Program-made: the position numbers and the translations under genes | Assembly: GCF_005484805.1 (NCBI RefSeq) | Contig: NZ_CP039432.1 | Location: 3,720,001 to 3,784,000 of the forward strand | DNA from: Rhodococcus sp. SGAir0479 | GTDB taxonomy: Bacteria > Actinomycetota > Actinomycetes > Mycobacteriales > Mycobacteriaceae | Length of the DNA: 64,000 nt | Direction: 5' to 3' | Notes under the pieces: generated by a model | What the model was told of the DNA's origin: nothing | Database searches by the model: none | Seen by the model: the letters and a program-made list of their open reading frames with translations, nothing else | Shown: in pieces, positions 55,421-63,523 of the stretch | Position numbering within the stretch: position 1 is the first letter of the stretch | Layout: each line of letters opens with the position of its first letter

Positions 55421-55434
55421 ATCAAGTGCTTGGT
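55421..55434. promoter_or_regulatory. Exact KstR2-type operator match
   Basis: ATCAAGTGCTTGGT matches all fixed positions of the KstR2 site AnCAAGnnCTTGnT. It is 24 bp before the GTG at 55458, so it would overlap the promoter or leader of the SnoaL-SnoaL-OYE operon. Confidence 0.6.
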
Positions 55435-55457
55435 CAACGTCTACGGAGGTCGAACTC

Positions 55458-55973
55458 GTGAGCGGCGCAGCCGGATCCATGGAACGTGAAGAAGTGACCC
55501 TCTCCCCCGCAGAGCAGCTGCTGGCGATCGGGGAGATCGAGAAGCTGTTTGCCGCGCGCCTGCGGATCATGGACACCAAGCAGTGGGACCGGTACGGCAG
55601 CTGCCACACCGAGGACGTCGTGAGCGAGTCGTGGGGAGCCGGCAGTCGCGTCGTGGGGCCGGAGGCCCTCACCGCCGCGATCCGGAACACGCTCGACGGC
55701 GACGCCTTCGTCACGTCGGTGCACCACGGGCACACCCCGGAGATCACCCTCACCTCCGACACCACGGCCACCGGCATCTGGGCCATGGAGGACATGCTGT
55801 GGTGGACCAACGGGGACGTCGAGGAACACCTTCACGGCTACGGTCACTACCACGAGGAATACCGCAAGGTGGAGGGCAAGTGGCTCATCAGCTACCGCAA
55901 GCTCACCCGCCTTCGCGAGACGCACACGCCGGGATTCCGCTCGTATCGCCACGCCGCCGCACCGACGAGCTGA
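55458..55973 (+). CDS. SnoaL/NTF2-fold protein, tandem copy 1
   Basis: A 171-residue protein with one SnoaL-like domain: EKLFAARLRIMDTKQWDRYGSCHTEDVV near residues 32-59, VHHGHTPEITL (about 89-99), WAMEDMLWW and HGYGHYHEEYRKVEGK. The Tyr of other family members is absent in the first helix (RLRIMDTKQWD), so the active site may differ. The start is GTG at 55458 with GGAGGT eight bases upstream. The gene downstream is a paralogue sharing a nearly identical 210-bp 3' block. It is the first gene of an operon that ends with an OYE. Confidence 0.8.
   Translation: MSGAAGSMEREEVTLSPAEQLLAIGEIEKLFAARLRIMDTKQWDRYGSCHTEDVVSESWGAGSRVVGPEALTAAIRNTLDGDAFVTSVHHGHTPEITLTSDTTATGIWAMEDMLWWTNGDVEEHLHGYGHYHEEYRKVEGKWLISYRKLTRLRETHTPGFRSYRHAAAPTS
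55721..55930 (+). repeat. 210-bp direct repeat, copy A (inside SnoaL gene 1)
   Basis: This block and 56319-56528 differ at nine of 210 positions by my count, while the flanking coding sequence is much less similar. It spans codons for HHGHTPEI to RETHTP. Confidence 0.85.
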
Positions 55974-56034
55974 CCGGATCGGCGCCACCCCGATCGATCA
56001 CCGTCCCGTACCCGTCCGACAGAGAGGTCCAGCC

Positions 56035-56559
56035 ATGGGTGAGCCCGCCGGCGCACTGACCCTGACCGCACAGGAGCAGTTGCTCGCGATCGAGGAGATC
56101 AAGAAGGTGTTCTCCTCGCGCCTGCGCGTCATGGACACCAAGCAGTGGGACCGGTACGGCCCCCTGCACACCGAGGACGTCGTCACCGAGACGTGGGCCG
56201 GCTTGCCGGGCGACAAGCAGCCGGCATCGGACGGGCAGTCCAACCGCGCGTCCGGACGCGAGCATCTGACGAATTCGATCCGCGGCATGCTCGGGTCCTC
56301 GACCCACGTGACCACCGCGCATCACGGGCACACCCCGGAGATCACGCTCACCTCCGACACCACGGCCACCGGCATCTGGGCCATGGAGGACGAACTGTGG
56401 TGGACCAACGGCGACGTCGAGGAACACCTCCACGGCTACGGCCACTACCACGAGGAATACCGCAAGGTGGAGGGCAAGTGGCTCATCAGCTACCGCAAGC
56501 TCACCCGCCTGCGCGAGACGCACACGCCCAACTTCTTCGACTACATGGGAGCCCTGTGA
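56035..56559 (+). CDS. SnoaL/NTF2-fold protein, tandem copy 2
   Basis: A 174-residue paralogue of the preceding gene. It has KKVFSSRLRVMDTKQWDRYGPLHTEDVV, an insertion of about 10 residues (GDKQPASDGQSNRASG near 60-75) and then the same HHGHTPEITL to RLRETHTP segment. The ribosome-binding site is GAGAGG. The stop overlaps the OYE start by GTGA, so the two proteins are made together. The pairing of a SnoaL protein with an OYE recalls a dehydratase followed by an enone reductase. Confidence 0.82.
   Translation: MGEPAGALTLTAQEQLLAIEEIKKVFSSRLRVMDTKQWDRYGPLHTEDVVTETWAGLPGDKQPASDGQSNRASGREHLTNSIRGMLGSSTHVTTAHHGHTPEITLTSDTTATGIWAMEDELWWTNGDVEEHLHGYGHYHEEYRKVEGKWLISYRKLTRLRETHTPNFFDYMGAL
56319..56528 (+). 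repeat. 210-bp direct repeat, copy B (inside SnoaL gene 2)
   Basis: Second copy of the block at 55721-55930, offset 598 bp, no gaps. Confidence 0.85.
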
Positions 56560-57704
56560 CCACCCCTGCCTTGGACACGTCCGCCCTCTTCGCACCCCTG
56601 ACGGTCCGCGGTCTCGAACTGCGGAACCGCATCGCGATGTCGCCCATGACACGGCACGGCTCACCGGGCGGCGTCCCCACCGACGAGGTGGTCGCGTACT
56701 ACCGGCGGCGTGCGGAGGGCGGGACGGGGCTGATCGTCACCGAGGGCGTCGCGATCGAGCATCCGTCGGCGGTCGACGCCGACACCGTTCCGGTCATGTA
56801 CGGCGAAGCGGCACTGGCGGGTTGGCGCAGGGTGGTCGACGCCGTCCACGCGGCGGGCGGACGGATCGTTCCGCAACTGTGGCACGTCGGCCCGCTGTTC
56901 GGCGCGATGGGCCCGGTCGGCGACGTCACCCCCATGCGCCCGTCCGGGCACTGGGGCACGGTCGGCAACACGATGTACTCCGACGAGTACGTCGAGCAGA
57001 TGCGTCCGGTGACGGCCGCGATGACCGAGGGCGACATCGCCGACGTCATCGCCGCCTACGCCGCGGCTGCGCGCAACGCGATCGACGTCGGGTTCGACGG
57101 CATCGCGCTGCACGGGGGTCACGGTTACCTGCTCGACGCGTTCCTGTGGGAGGCGACCAACCAGCGTGACGACCAGTGGGGCGGAGACCTGCAGCGGCGC
57201 ACCCGGTTCCCGGCCGAGGTCGTCAAGGCCATCCGCCGTGAGATCGGCGACGAGTACCCGATCATCTTCCGCTTCTCGCAGCACAAGCAGCAGGACTTCG
57301 CGTCGAAGATCGCGCACACGCCCGAGGAACTCGGCGTCGTGCTCAACGCGCTCGTCGACGCCGGCGTCGACATCCTCGATGCGAGCATCCGCCGCTTCTA
57401 CGCACCGGCGTTCGAGGGCAGCGACCTGTCGCTGGCGGGATGGGCCAAGAAGCTGACCGGTGCCACCGTCATGGCCGTCGGCAGCGTGGGCCTCGACAGC
57501 GCGCTCAACGAGCAGGTCATCGTCGGCCTGCCGCAGATGTCGGACAATCTGCCCGACCTGCTGCGCCGGATGAACGAGGGCGAGTTCGACCTGGTCGCCA
57601 TCGGGCGCCTGCATCTCGCGGATCCGGCCATCGCGCAGCGACTGCGCGACGGCGATCCGATGCCGGAGTTCGACCGCAAGGCCCACCAGGCCCGGATCTA
57701 CTGA
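56556..57704 (+). CDS. Old Yellow Enzyme family flavin oxidoreductase, copy 2
   Basis: A 382-residue single-domain OYE ene-reductase. NRIAMSPMTRHGSPGGVPTD, PQLWHVGPLFGAMG, GIALHGGHGYLLDAFLWEATN and EFDLVAIGRLHLADP are visible. It is a close paralogue of 44599-45738. The GTG at 56556 overlaps the SnoaL stop. A likely role is NAD(P)H-dependent reduction of a conjugated double bond in a ketosteroid formed by the SnoaL dehydratase; this parallels BaiE plus BaiCD/BaiH but lacks their extra domains. Confidence 0.88.
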   Translation: MTTPALDTSALFAPLTVRGLELRNRIAMSPMTRHGSPGGVPTDEVVAYYRRRAEGGTGLIVTEGVAIEHPSAVDADTVPVMYGEAALAGWRRVVDAVHAAGGRIVPQLWHVGPLFGAMGPVGDVTPMRPSGHWGTVGNTMYSDEYVEQMRPVTAAMTEGDIADVIAAYAAAARNAIDVGFDGIALHGGHGYLLDAFLWEATNQRDDQWGGDLQRRTRFPAEVVKAIRREIGDEYPIIFRFSQHKQQDFASKIAHTPEELGVVLNALVDAGVDILDASIRRFYAPAFEGSDLSLAGWAKKLTGATVMAVGSVGLDSALNEQVIVGLPQMSDNLPDLLRRMNEGEFDLVAIGRLHLADPAIAQRLRDGDPMPEFDRKAHQARIY

Positions 57705-57719
57705 CGAGCCTCCACCCCT

Positions 57720-57774
57720 GAACGGGAGTTCACGGCACGCCTTTCCGGTGAGAGCGTGCCGTGAACTCCCGTTC
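57720..57774. terminator. Bidirectional terminator with a 21-bp stem
   Basis: A perfect 21-bp inverted repeat (arms 57720-57740 and 57754-57774; 13-nt loop) lies between the convergent OYE and ADH stops at 57704 and 57792. Confidence 0.85.
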
Positions 57775-57791
57775 GGCGCTTGCGGAGGGCC

Positions 57792-58829
57792 TCAGCGGCC
57801 GCCCGGGACCAGGATCGCTCGGCCCTTGATCCTGCCGGCCTCGAGGGCGTCGAACGCCGTGACCGCGTCGTCGAGCGGGAACGTCTCGGCCTCGATCGTC
57901 ACGAGCCCCCGCCGCGCGAGGTCGATCACCGCACGCTGGTCCGCACGCGTCCCGGCGTAGCTCGTCCGCACGCTCGCGCCCCACGGCAACGCGAACCCCG
58001 TCCAGTCGAAACCACCGCCGCCGAGACCGAGGATGCGCAGCGCACCGTCCCGCCCGATCACCCGGGTGGCGATGTCGACGGTGGCCTGGACCCCCACGCA
58101 GTCGAAGACGGCGTCGACGCCGAGCCCGTCGGTGAGCTCGAGGATCTTCTCGACGCACGACGCGTCGGAGGCGAATGCGTGGTCGGCGCCCAACGTGGTC
58201 GCCAGTTCCAGCTTCTGCTCCGCCGAGTCCACCGCGACGATCCGGGCCGCCGTCGTGGCCGCGAGGATCTGCACCGCGGTGTGGCCGAGGCCGCCGATGC
58301 CCAGCACCAGCGCGGTCGAGCCCGGGCCGAGCCGGTCGCGGGCGCCGTCGATCGCGTGGTACGTCGTCAGACCGGCGTCGGCGAGCGGGCCCGCCGTCAC
58401 CGGGTCCACGTCGCCGAGGGGTTCGACGAAACGCGCGTCCACCTTCATGTAGTCGGCCATACCGCCGTGCGCGGCCAGACCGGGGCACAGCGGCAGACCC
58501 TGCCGTCCCGGCGATCGCTCGCACGAGTTCTCCCGCCCCTGCACGCACGCTCGGCACGTTCCGCAACTCCACACCAGGAAGACGAGAACCGCGTCCCCCA
58601 CCGCGAACGTGTCCACCCCGTCGCCGAGTGCAGCGATGCGGCCGGCGGTCTCGTGTCCCAGCGTCATGGGCGGCGGCATCATCGACGCCGGTGCGTGCCG
58701 GACGTGGATGTCGGAGTGGCACAGTCCGGCGCCCGCCACCTCGATCAGCACCTCACCCGGACCGATCGCGGGAACGTCGGTGTCCACGACGGCGATGCGT
58801 CCGTGCTCAACCAGCTGCAACGCGCGCAT
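57792..58829 (-). CDS. Zinc-dependent medium-chain alcohol dehydrogenase
   Basis: A 345-residue MDR alcohol dehydrogenase. Zinc ligands: GLCHSDIH (Cys), LGHETAGRI (His-Glu), structural cluster CGTCRACVQGRENSC; NAD-binding GIGGLGHTAVQIL near residues 177-189. It is an AdhP/ADH-propanol-like enzyme converting an alcohol to a ketone or aldehyde. It overlaps the hydrolase gene upstream by 23 bp and is last in the operon flavin monooxygenase, TetR, hydrolase, ADH. Confidence 0.88.
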   Translation of the reverse strand: MRALQLVEHGRIAVVDTDVPAIGPGEVLIEVAGAGLCHSDIHVRHAPASMMPPPMTLGHETAGRIAALGDGVDTFAVGDAVLVFLVWSCGTCRACVQGRENSCERSPGRQGLPLCPGLAAHGGMADYMKVDARFVEPLGDVDPVTAGPLADAGLTTYHAIDGARDRLGPGSTALVLGIGGLGHTAVQILAATTAARIVAVDSAEQKLELATTLGADHAFASDASCVEKILELTDGLGVDAVFDCVGVQATVDIATRVIGRDGALRILGLGGGGFDWTGFALPWGASVRTSYAGTRADQRAVIDLARRGLVTIEAETFPLDDAVTAFDALEAGRIKGRAILVPGGR

Positions 58830-59781
58830 CGTCCACCTCCCCGGCGACGACGGCGGGGACGCCAGCGGCTTCGGGTGCGGCCGCGAGATGCCGGCGCAGG
58901 AACAGGATCTGGTGCTCGAGCACCCGCTCGAACCACTCCTTGCCCGGGTAGACGTCGAAGTGGTCGCACGGGTAGTGCCGCACCTCGGCCCGGGCGCGTT
59001 CGGCGGCCTTGGCCGCGGCGTGCGGCGGGGCGCTGCGGTCCAGGTCGCCGATCTGCACCAGCAGCGGCGCCGTCACGTTCTTCGCCACCGTGACGGGCCG
59101 GTACGAACCGATCTCGAGGAAGGAGCGCGCGGACACCTCGTTGCGCCAGCTCGGCCCCGCGATCGACCGGTAGTCCTCGTAGATGCCCGGCAGTGCGAGC
59201 GCGGCGACCTCCCCGGGGCGGCCGGCGAGCGGGATCGTGACGCCGTGTGCGCCGCGCGCGGCGGCCACCCTGTCGCGCAGAGCCGCCCACGAACTCTTCG
59301 CCAGGTGTCCGGGGCTGTAGTGCCGCATCGACGCCGCCGACGCGGCACGTGCGTCGGTCGCCGGGGTGAGCGCGATCAGAGCGGCCAGACGGTCGTCGGC
59401 GGCCCCCAGGCTCAGGACGTGCCCACCCGACAGCGACACCCCCCAGGCCACGATGCGGTCGGCGTCGACCCCGTCCAGGCCGCGCGCGGTGGCGACGGCC
59501 GCGGCGTAGTCCTCCAACTGATCGGCGATCGAAATGGTCTGGCGCACCGCCCCGCCGCTGCGGCCGAACCCGCGGTAGTCGAACGCCAGCACGTCCAGTC
59601 CGGCCGCGGCGAGGCCCTCGGCGAACCCCTCGAGCCCGGAATCGACGGTTCCCCCGAAGCCGTGCGCCATCACGACGCACGGCCGGCCCGCCGCGGTTCG
59701 GAACGCGTCACCCTCCCCGCGGTAGTGCCAGGCCGCGCAGGTGGTCCCACCAACGGCGATGTCCACATCGGTACGTGTCAC
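58807..59781 (-). CDS. Alpha/beta hydrolase (dienelactone-hydrolase/peptidase-S9-like)
   Basis: A 324-residue alpha/beta hydrolase. VVMAHGFGGT carries the oxyanion His-Gly, GVSLSGGHVL the nucleophile Ser (near residue 117), and PCDHFDVYPG the catalytic His. Its first 40 residues look like a small cap. The start is GTG at 59781, overlapping the TetR stop (GTGA). With a flavin monooxygenase and an alcohol dehydrogenase in one operon, it may hydrolyse an ester or lactone. Substrate unknown. Confidence 0.82.
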   Translation of the reverse strand: MTRTDVDIAVGGTTCAAWHYRGEGDAFRTAAGRPCVVMAHGFGGTVDSGLEGFAEGLAAAGLDVLAFDYRGFGRSGGAVRQTISIADQLEDYAAAVATARGLDGVDADRIVAWGVSLSGGHVLSLGAADDRLAALIALTPATDARAASAASMRHYSPGHLAKSSWAALRDRVAAARGAHGVTIPLAGRPGEVAALALPGIYEDYRSIAGPSWRNEVSARSFLEIGSYRPVTVAKNVTAPLLVQIGDLDRSAPPHAAAKAAERARAEVRHYPCDHFDVYPGKEWFERVLEHQILFLRRHLAAAPEAAGVPAVVAGEVDDARVAAG

Positions 59782-60410
59782 TGTTTGCTCCCATAGATTG
59801 TGTTGAGCCACACCGCAACCAGAGCCTCGCGGGCCGCATCGGGCGCGAGCGCCCCCGGTCCGCCGCGCGAGAGACTCTCGACGGCGCGGTCGTTCATGTC
59901 GAGTAGAACCACGGCGAGTGCCCGACTGTCCGGGCCGGCGACCGCCCGACCGGACTCCCGTTCGGCATCGATCACCGCCGCCACCGGGTCGACGTAGCTG
60001 GACCGGTCGTCGTCCCACATCTGACGCACCGACGGGTCGCGGTCGCGCGCGTCGCGCAGTGCCCGATACAGATTGGGGTGCCGCTCCCAGGTCGCGATCA
60101 CCTCGGAGATCAAGCCCTCGATCATCTGCCGCGGGCTGCCCACCCGGTCGAGGTAGGCACGCGCACCGTCCTGCATCTCCCGGTACACCGTCCGCGACAG
60201 TGCCGCGACGGCCTTGGCCTTGTTGTCGAAGTAGAAGTAGAAGCCCGACCGGGTGACCCCCGCCGCGCGCGAGATGTCGTTGATGCTGATCTCGTCCAGC
60301 GTGTGGTCCTCGAGCAACGTCTCGACGGCTTCGAGGATCGCCGCCCGGCGCTCCTCGCCCTTGTGCGCTCTCCGGGTGCGCGGTTCGTCGGCGGCGGGGC
60401 GGGTGCTCAT
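59778..60410 (-). CDS. TetR-family regulator, EthR-like
   Basis: A 210-residue TetR protein. The HTH is at about residues 40-62 (ISINDISRAAGVTRSGFYFY, then FDNKAKAVAAL), the same type as EthR, which controls the monooxygenase EthA in mycobacteria. Here it lies inside an operon with a flavin monooxygenase and a hydrolase. It probably represses that operon through the palindrome at 61849-61864. The ATG at 60410 gives an N-terminus with basic residues before the HTH, as usual. Confidence 0.85.
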   Translation of the reverse strand: MSTRPAADEPRTRRAHKGEERRAAILEAVETLLEDHTLDEISINDISRAAGVTRSGFYFYFDNKAKAVAALSRTVYREMQDGARAYLDRVGSPRQMIEGLISEVIATWERHPNLYRALRDARDRDPSVRQMWDDDRSSYVDPVAAVIDAERESGRAVAGPDSRALAVVLLDMNDRAVESLSRGGPGALAPDAAREALVAVWLNTIYGSKQ

Positions 60411-60449
60411 GTGTCGGCTCTCCGGTCGGTTACGGCGTACGGGTTCCCA

Positions 60450-61799
60450 TCATGCCGGGACACCCGCGAACCGGACGGCTCCCTCCTTGCGTACCCGGGC
60501 CAGTCCGGCCGGTAGCTCCCTGGTCCGCATCTCGTGTTCGTAGATGTAGTAGTCCACCTGCTGGGTGTGGCGCGGACGGTTGTTGAAGTGCCCGACGAAG
60601 CGCTCCTCGTCCGCCTTGATGACGCGGTGCATCTCGGCCTCCGCCGGCGGCCGATACGTGCCGGCGAGGTAGGCGGCGAGCGTGCGCGACTGGCACTCGA
60701 CGAACGGGAACAGCGTGGGTGCCGACTGCGCGAACCCGATGAACGCGAGGTCGTCGACGCCGGGCTTGAACATCCGCTTGTAGAGCGGGAACTGGTTGCC
60801 GGGCGCGCTCAGGAAATCCTCGTCGAAGAACGGGAAGGTGATGTTGTATCCCGTCGCGTAGATGATGACGTCGAAGCCCGCGCTGGTCCCGTCCACGAAG
60901 TGCACGGTCTCACCGTCGAGGCGTTCGATGTTCGGCTTCGCGTCCACGTCGCCGGAACCGAAGCGCACCAGCAGTTCCTGGGATTGCGTGGGATGGGCCT
61001 CCCCGAAGTGGTGGTCCGGCGTCGGGAGCCCGAAGCTCTCCGGCCGACCCGACAGGAAGATCGGTCCGCGCCGGCCCAGTCGACGTTGCCACGACAGTGG
61101 GATCTGCGGGATCGTCTGGATCAGCGTGTCGGCCGGGACCCCGAACGCGTACTTGGGAACGATCCACGCCCCCGAGCGGGTGGAGATGGTCACCTTGTTG
61201 CGTTGTGAGCGCTGGGACAGTTCGACGGCGATGTCGGCCGCGCTGTTGCCCAGCCCGACGACGAGAATCCGCTTGTCGCGCAGATGCAGCGGCGTCTCGG
61301 GATCGATGTAGGCGTGCGAGTGGATCGACTCGCCGGTGAATTCGCCGGGGAAGTTCGGGAACCGGGGATCCCAGTGATGCCCGTTGGCGACGACCAGGAA
61401 GTCGAACCGGCGGGTCTCCCCGTCCTGGGTCCGGATCCGCCAGCCGCCGCCGGGAAGACGCTCGGCGTGTTCCACGCCGTTCTCGAACCGGATCCGGTCC
61501 AGCAGCGAGAACGCGGCGGCGTAGTCGTCCAGGTACCGCTTGATGTCGGTGTGATGCGGGAAGTCGGGAAGCTCCTCGGGCATCGGGAAGTCCTTGAAGG
61601 ACAACCTGTGCTTCGAGGTGTCGATGTGGAGCGACCGGTAGGCGCTCGAATGACCGTTGGGGTTCCCGAACGCCCAGTTACCCCCGATCCGGTCGGAGCT
61701 CTCGAAGCACTCGTAGGGGATGTCGTAGTCGGTGAGCATCTTGCCGGCCGTGAGACCGCTGATTCCGGCTCCGATGATGCAGGTGGTGGGTTTCGCCAT
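60450..61799 (-). CDS. Flavin-containing monooxygenase (FMO/Baeyer-Villiger type)
   Basis: A 449-residue class B flavin monooxygenase. FAD loop CIIGAGISGLTAGKM (residues 7-21), NADPH loop VVGLGNSAADIAVEL, and the FMO signature FTGESIHSHAY with Phe154, Gly156, His160 and Tyr164 (Tyr instead of the Trp typical of type I Baeyer-Villiger enzymes). It oxygenates a ketone or a soft nucleophile. The ATG at 61799 begins MAKPTTCIIG. It is first in an operon with TetR, hydrolase and ADH genes. Confidence 0.88.
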   Translation of the reverse strand: MAKPTTCIIGAGISGLTAGKMLTDYDIPYECFESSDRIGGNWAFGNPNGHSSAYRSLHIDTSKHRLSFKDFPMPEELPDFPHHTDIKRYLDDYAAAFSLLDRIRFENGVEHAERLPGGGWRIRTQDGETRRFDFLVVANGHHWDPRFPNFPGEFTGESIHSHAYIDPETPLHLRDKRILVVGLGNSAADIAVELSQRSQRNKVTISTRSGAWIVPKYAFGVPADTLIQTIPQIPLSWQRRLGRRGPIFLSGRPESFGLPTPDHHFGEAHPTQSQELLVRFGSGDVDAKPNIERLDGETVHFVDGTSAGFDVIIYATGYNITFPFFDEDFLSAPGNQFPLYKRMFKPGVDDLAFIGFAQSAPTLFPFVECQSRTLAAYLAGTYRPPAEAEMHRVIKADEERFVGHFNNRPRHTQQVDYYIYEHEMRTRELPAGLARVRKEGAVRFAGVPA

Positions 61800-61848
61800 C
61801 GTGCTCCGTTCGAGGTGGTCGTGACGTGCCTCACACCGTAGGTACAAA

Positions 61849-61864
61849 ATTGACACGCGTCAAT
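61849..61864. promoter_or_regulatory. TetR-type operator upstream of the FMO gene
   Basis: ATTGACACGCGTCAAT is an inverted repeat (ATTGAC-ACGC-GTCAAT) about 50 bp before the ATG at 61799. It is the likely site of the EthR-like repressor encoded in the operon. Confidence 0.6.
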
Positions 61865-61928
61865 AGTGCGAGATCGGCGCACCGCAGCGGAACTCGGATT
61901 CGCGGCCGACAGCATGCACGACGACGGG

Positions 61929-61949
61929 CCGGGCCACGGTGTGGCCCGG
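61929..61949 (-). terminator. Hairpin after the enoyl-CoA hydratase gene
   Basis: CCGGGCCAC-GGT-GTGGCCCGG, a 9-bp stem, lies 38 bp beyond the stop at 61987 on the minus strand. There is no T-tract, so confidence is moderate. Confidence 0.45.
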
Positions 61950-61986
61950 TTCGGGAAAACTCGTATTCGGTTGTGGCACAGATCTT

Positions 61987-62736
61987 CTAATGCCCGGTCC
62001 ACATCGGCAGACTGCGTTGCTCGAACGCTTCGATACCGGCCCGGAAGTCGTCCGATTCCAGGACCGTCCGCAGCGCGTCGGCGGTGGCGTCCCAGCCGCG
62101 CTCGTCCGCGGCGGCGAACTGCGCATCTAACGCGCGGAGGCTCTCGCGAACCGCTACGGGCGACGCCTGGCAGATCTCGTGCGCCATCCGCAGCGCCCCG
62201 GCCAGTGCGGCCCCGTCTTCGGTCACCTCGTTGACGACCCCGAGGGTGTGGGCCCGCTCGGCCGACAGTGTGCGTCCGGTGATCATCAGCTCGCGCGCGA
62301 CGTTGACCGGTAGTGCGCGCGGCGCCCGGAACAACGCGCCGGACGACGCGACGAGACCCCGGCGGGTTTCGGGCAGGCCGAATTCGGCGGTGCGGGCCGC
62401 GACGACGAGGTCACAGGCCAGCGCGATCTCGAATCCGCCACCGAGCGCGTACCCCTCGACAGCGGCGATCAGCGGTGTGGCGCGCTTGCGGCGGATGATG
62501 CCGTACTCGCCGCCGCGGGGCATCCGCAGATCGGCTCGTTCCCGGATGTCGGTGCCGGCGGAGAAGATGCGCGGCGTGCCGGTCACGATGCCCGCCCACA
62601 GGTCCGGGTCGTCGTCGAGGAGGTCGAACGCCTCCTCCAGCCCCTCGGCCGTCCTGCGATCGATCGCGTTGCGCCGTTCCTCGCGTTCGATGTGGATCAC
62701 GAGGATCCGGTCGCGGCGCTCGTACCGCACTGTCAT
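61987..62736 (-). CDS. Enoyl-CoA hydratase/isomerase (crotonase family)
   Basis: A 249-residue crotonase. RIFSAGTDIRERADL (oxyanion-hole region near residues 56-70), AAVEGYALGGGFEIALACDLVVAA and FGLPETRRGLVASSG are visible. The expected acidic residue Glu in PETRRG is kept; the second Glu of canonical hydratases is replaced in GLVASSG, so isomerase or other crotonase chemistry is possible. The ATG overlaps the stop of the upstream short gene (ATGA), making a two-gene operon facing away from the TetR at 63524. Confidence 0.85.
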   Translation of the reverse strand: MTVRYERRDRILVIHIEREERRNAIDRRTAEGLEEAFDLLDDDPDLWAGIVTGTPRIFSAGTDIRERADLRMPRGGEYGIIRRKRATPLIAAVEGYALGGGFEIALACDLVVAARTAEFGLPETRRGLVASSGALFRAPRALPVNVARELMITGRTLSAERAHTLGVVNEVTEDGAALAGALRMAHEICQASPVAVRESLRALDAQFAAADERGWDATADALRTVLESDDFRAGIEAFEQRSLPMWTGH

Positions 62737-63248
62737 CGCGTCGCCTCCGTCTCGACCCCGGGACCCGCCACGACCCCCGCCTGGTGGTACCGGATCCGGT
62801 CGACGGTGCGCCGGTAGCGGGTGAGGTTACGGCGGTCCTCCCGTTCCTCGGTGACGCACGGAACGGTGCACTGGAGAACGAGATCGAAGGCGACCGGCTG
62901 AACGTCGTTGAGTTCGAGCACCACTCGGATCAGGCGCAGTGGTTCGAGGATCTCGTACCGGATCGGGCCGACGTCCACGGAGTCCGGGTCGGCGGCCAAC
63001 TCCCGACTCGTGCGCACCGTCCACTGCTCGGTCCCGCGCGCCACACCGGCGTACCCGTCGACGACGTTGCGGTTGACGTACTTGCCGAATCCGAAACCGA
63101 TCTGGAGCGACCCGTCCCTCGCCGCCGCCATCAGGCACACCTTCTCGGTCCAGGAGTGGTCGGTCTGCGACACCGACGCGAACGTCTCCACGATCCGGTG
63201 GGTGAAGTACTCGTCCGCAGCCACGAGGGGCCCGACGGATCCGCCCAT
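62733..63248 (-). CDS. Conserved protein of unknown function, possibly truncated
   Basis: A 171-residue protein: VAADEYFTHRIVETFASVSQTDHSWTEKVCLMAAARDGS at the start, then GFGKYVNRNVVDGYAGVARGTEQWTVRTSRELA. The sequence looks beta-rich, like the N-terminal half of larger (about 350-residue) proteins of unknown function seen near acyl-CoA genes. I cannot confirm whether it is a short family member or a truncated gene. The ATG at 63248 has GGAGGC six bases upstream. It is coupled to the enoyl-CoA hydratase gene. A palindrome (63329-63342) lies in its promoter. Confidence 0.6.
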   Translation of the reverse strand: MGGSVGPLVAADEYFTHRIVETFASVSQTDHSWTEKVCLMAAARDGSLQIGFGFGKYVNRNVVDGYAGVARGTEQWTVRTSRELAADPDSVDVGPIRYEILEPLRLIRVVLELNDVQPVAFDLVLQCTVPCVTEEREDRRNLTRYRRTVDRIRYHQAGVVAGPGVETEATR

Positions 63249-63328
63249 GATCGCCTCCGTCCCGAATCGTGCACGGATCCGGCGGCGAAAGCCGCGCTTG
63301 CCGCACTTTTTCGACTGGAGGCTAAAGA

Positions 63329-63342
63329 TAGACGCAAGTCTA
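63329..63342. promoter_or_regulatory. TetR-type palindrome in divergent promoter
   Basis: TAGAC-GCAA-GTCTA, 81 bp upstream of the ATG at 63248 and 182 bp before the TetR ATG at 63524. It is the expected position for an operator of that divergent TetR regulator. Confidence 0.5.
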
Positions 63343-63523
63343 GTTTTTGGGAACACGTTCTGCCACACTTTCCGGCGGGCCCACGTGGACGGCCCGGCGG
63401 TGTCGGATTGGACAGGGACACGCCCCTCGGCGAAGACTGTCGGGTGCCATTTGCCCTGACAGGAACACTGCATCGGCTCGACGCCCGGCTCGAGGGCGCC
63501 GTCGACGGGGAAGTTCGGAGGAC

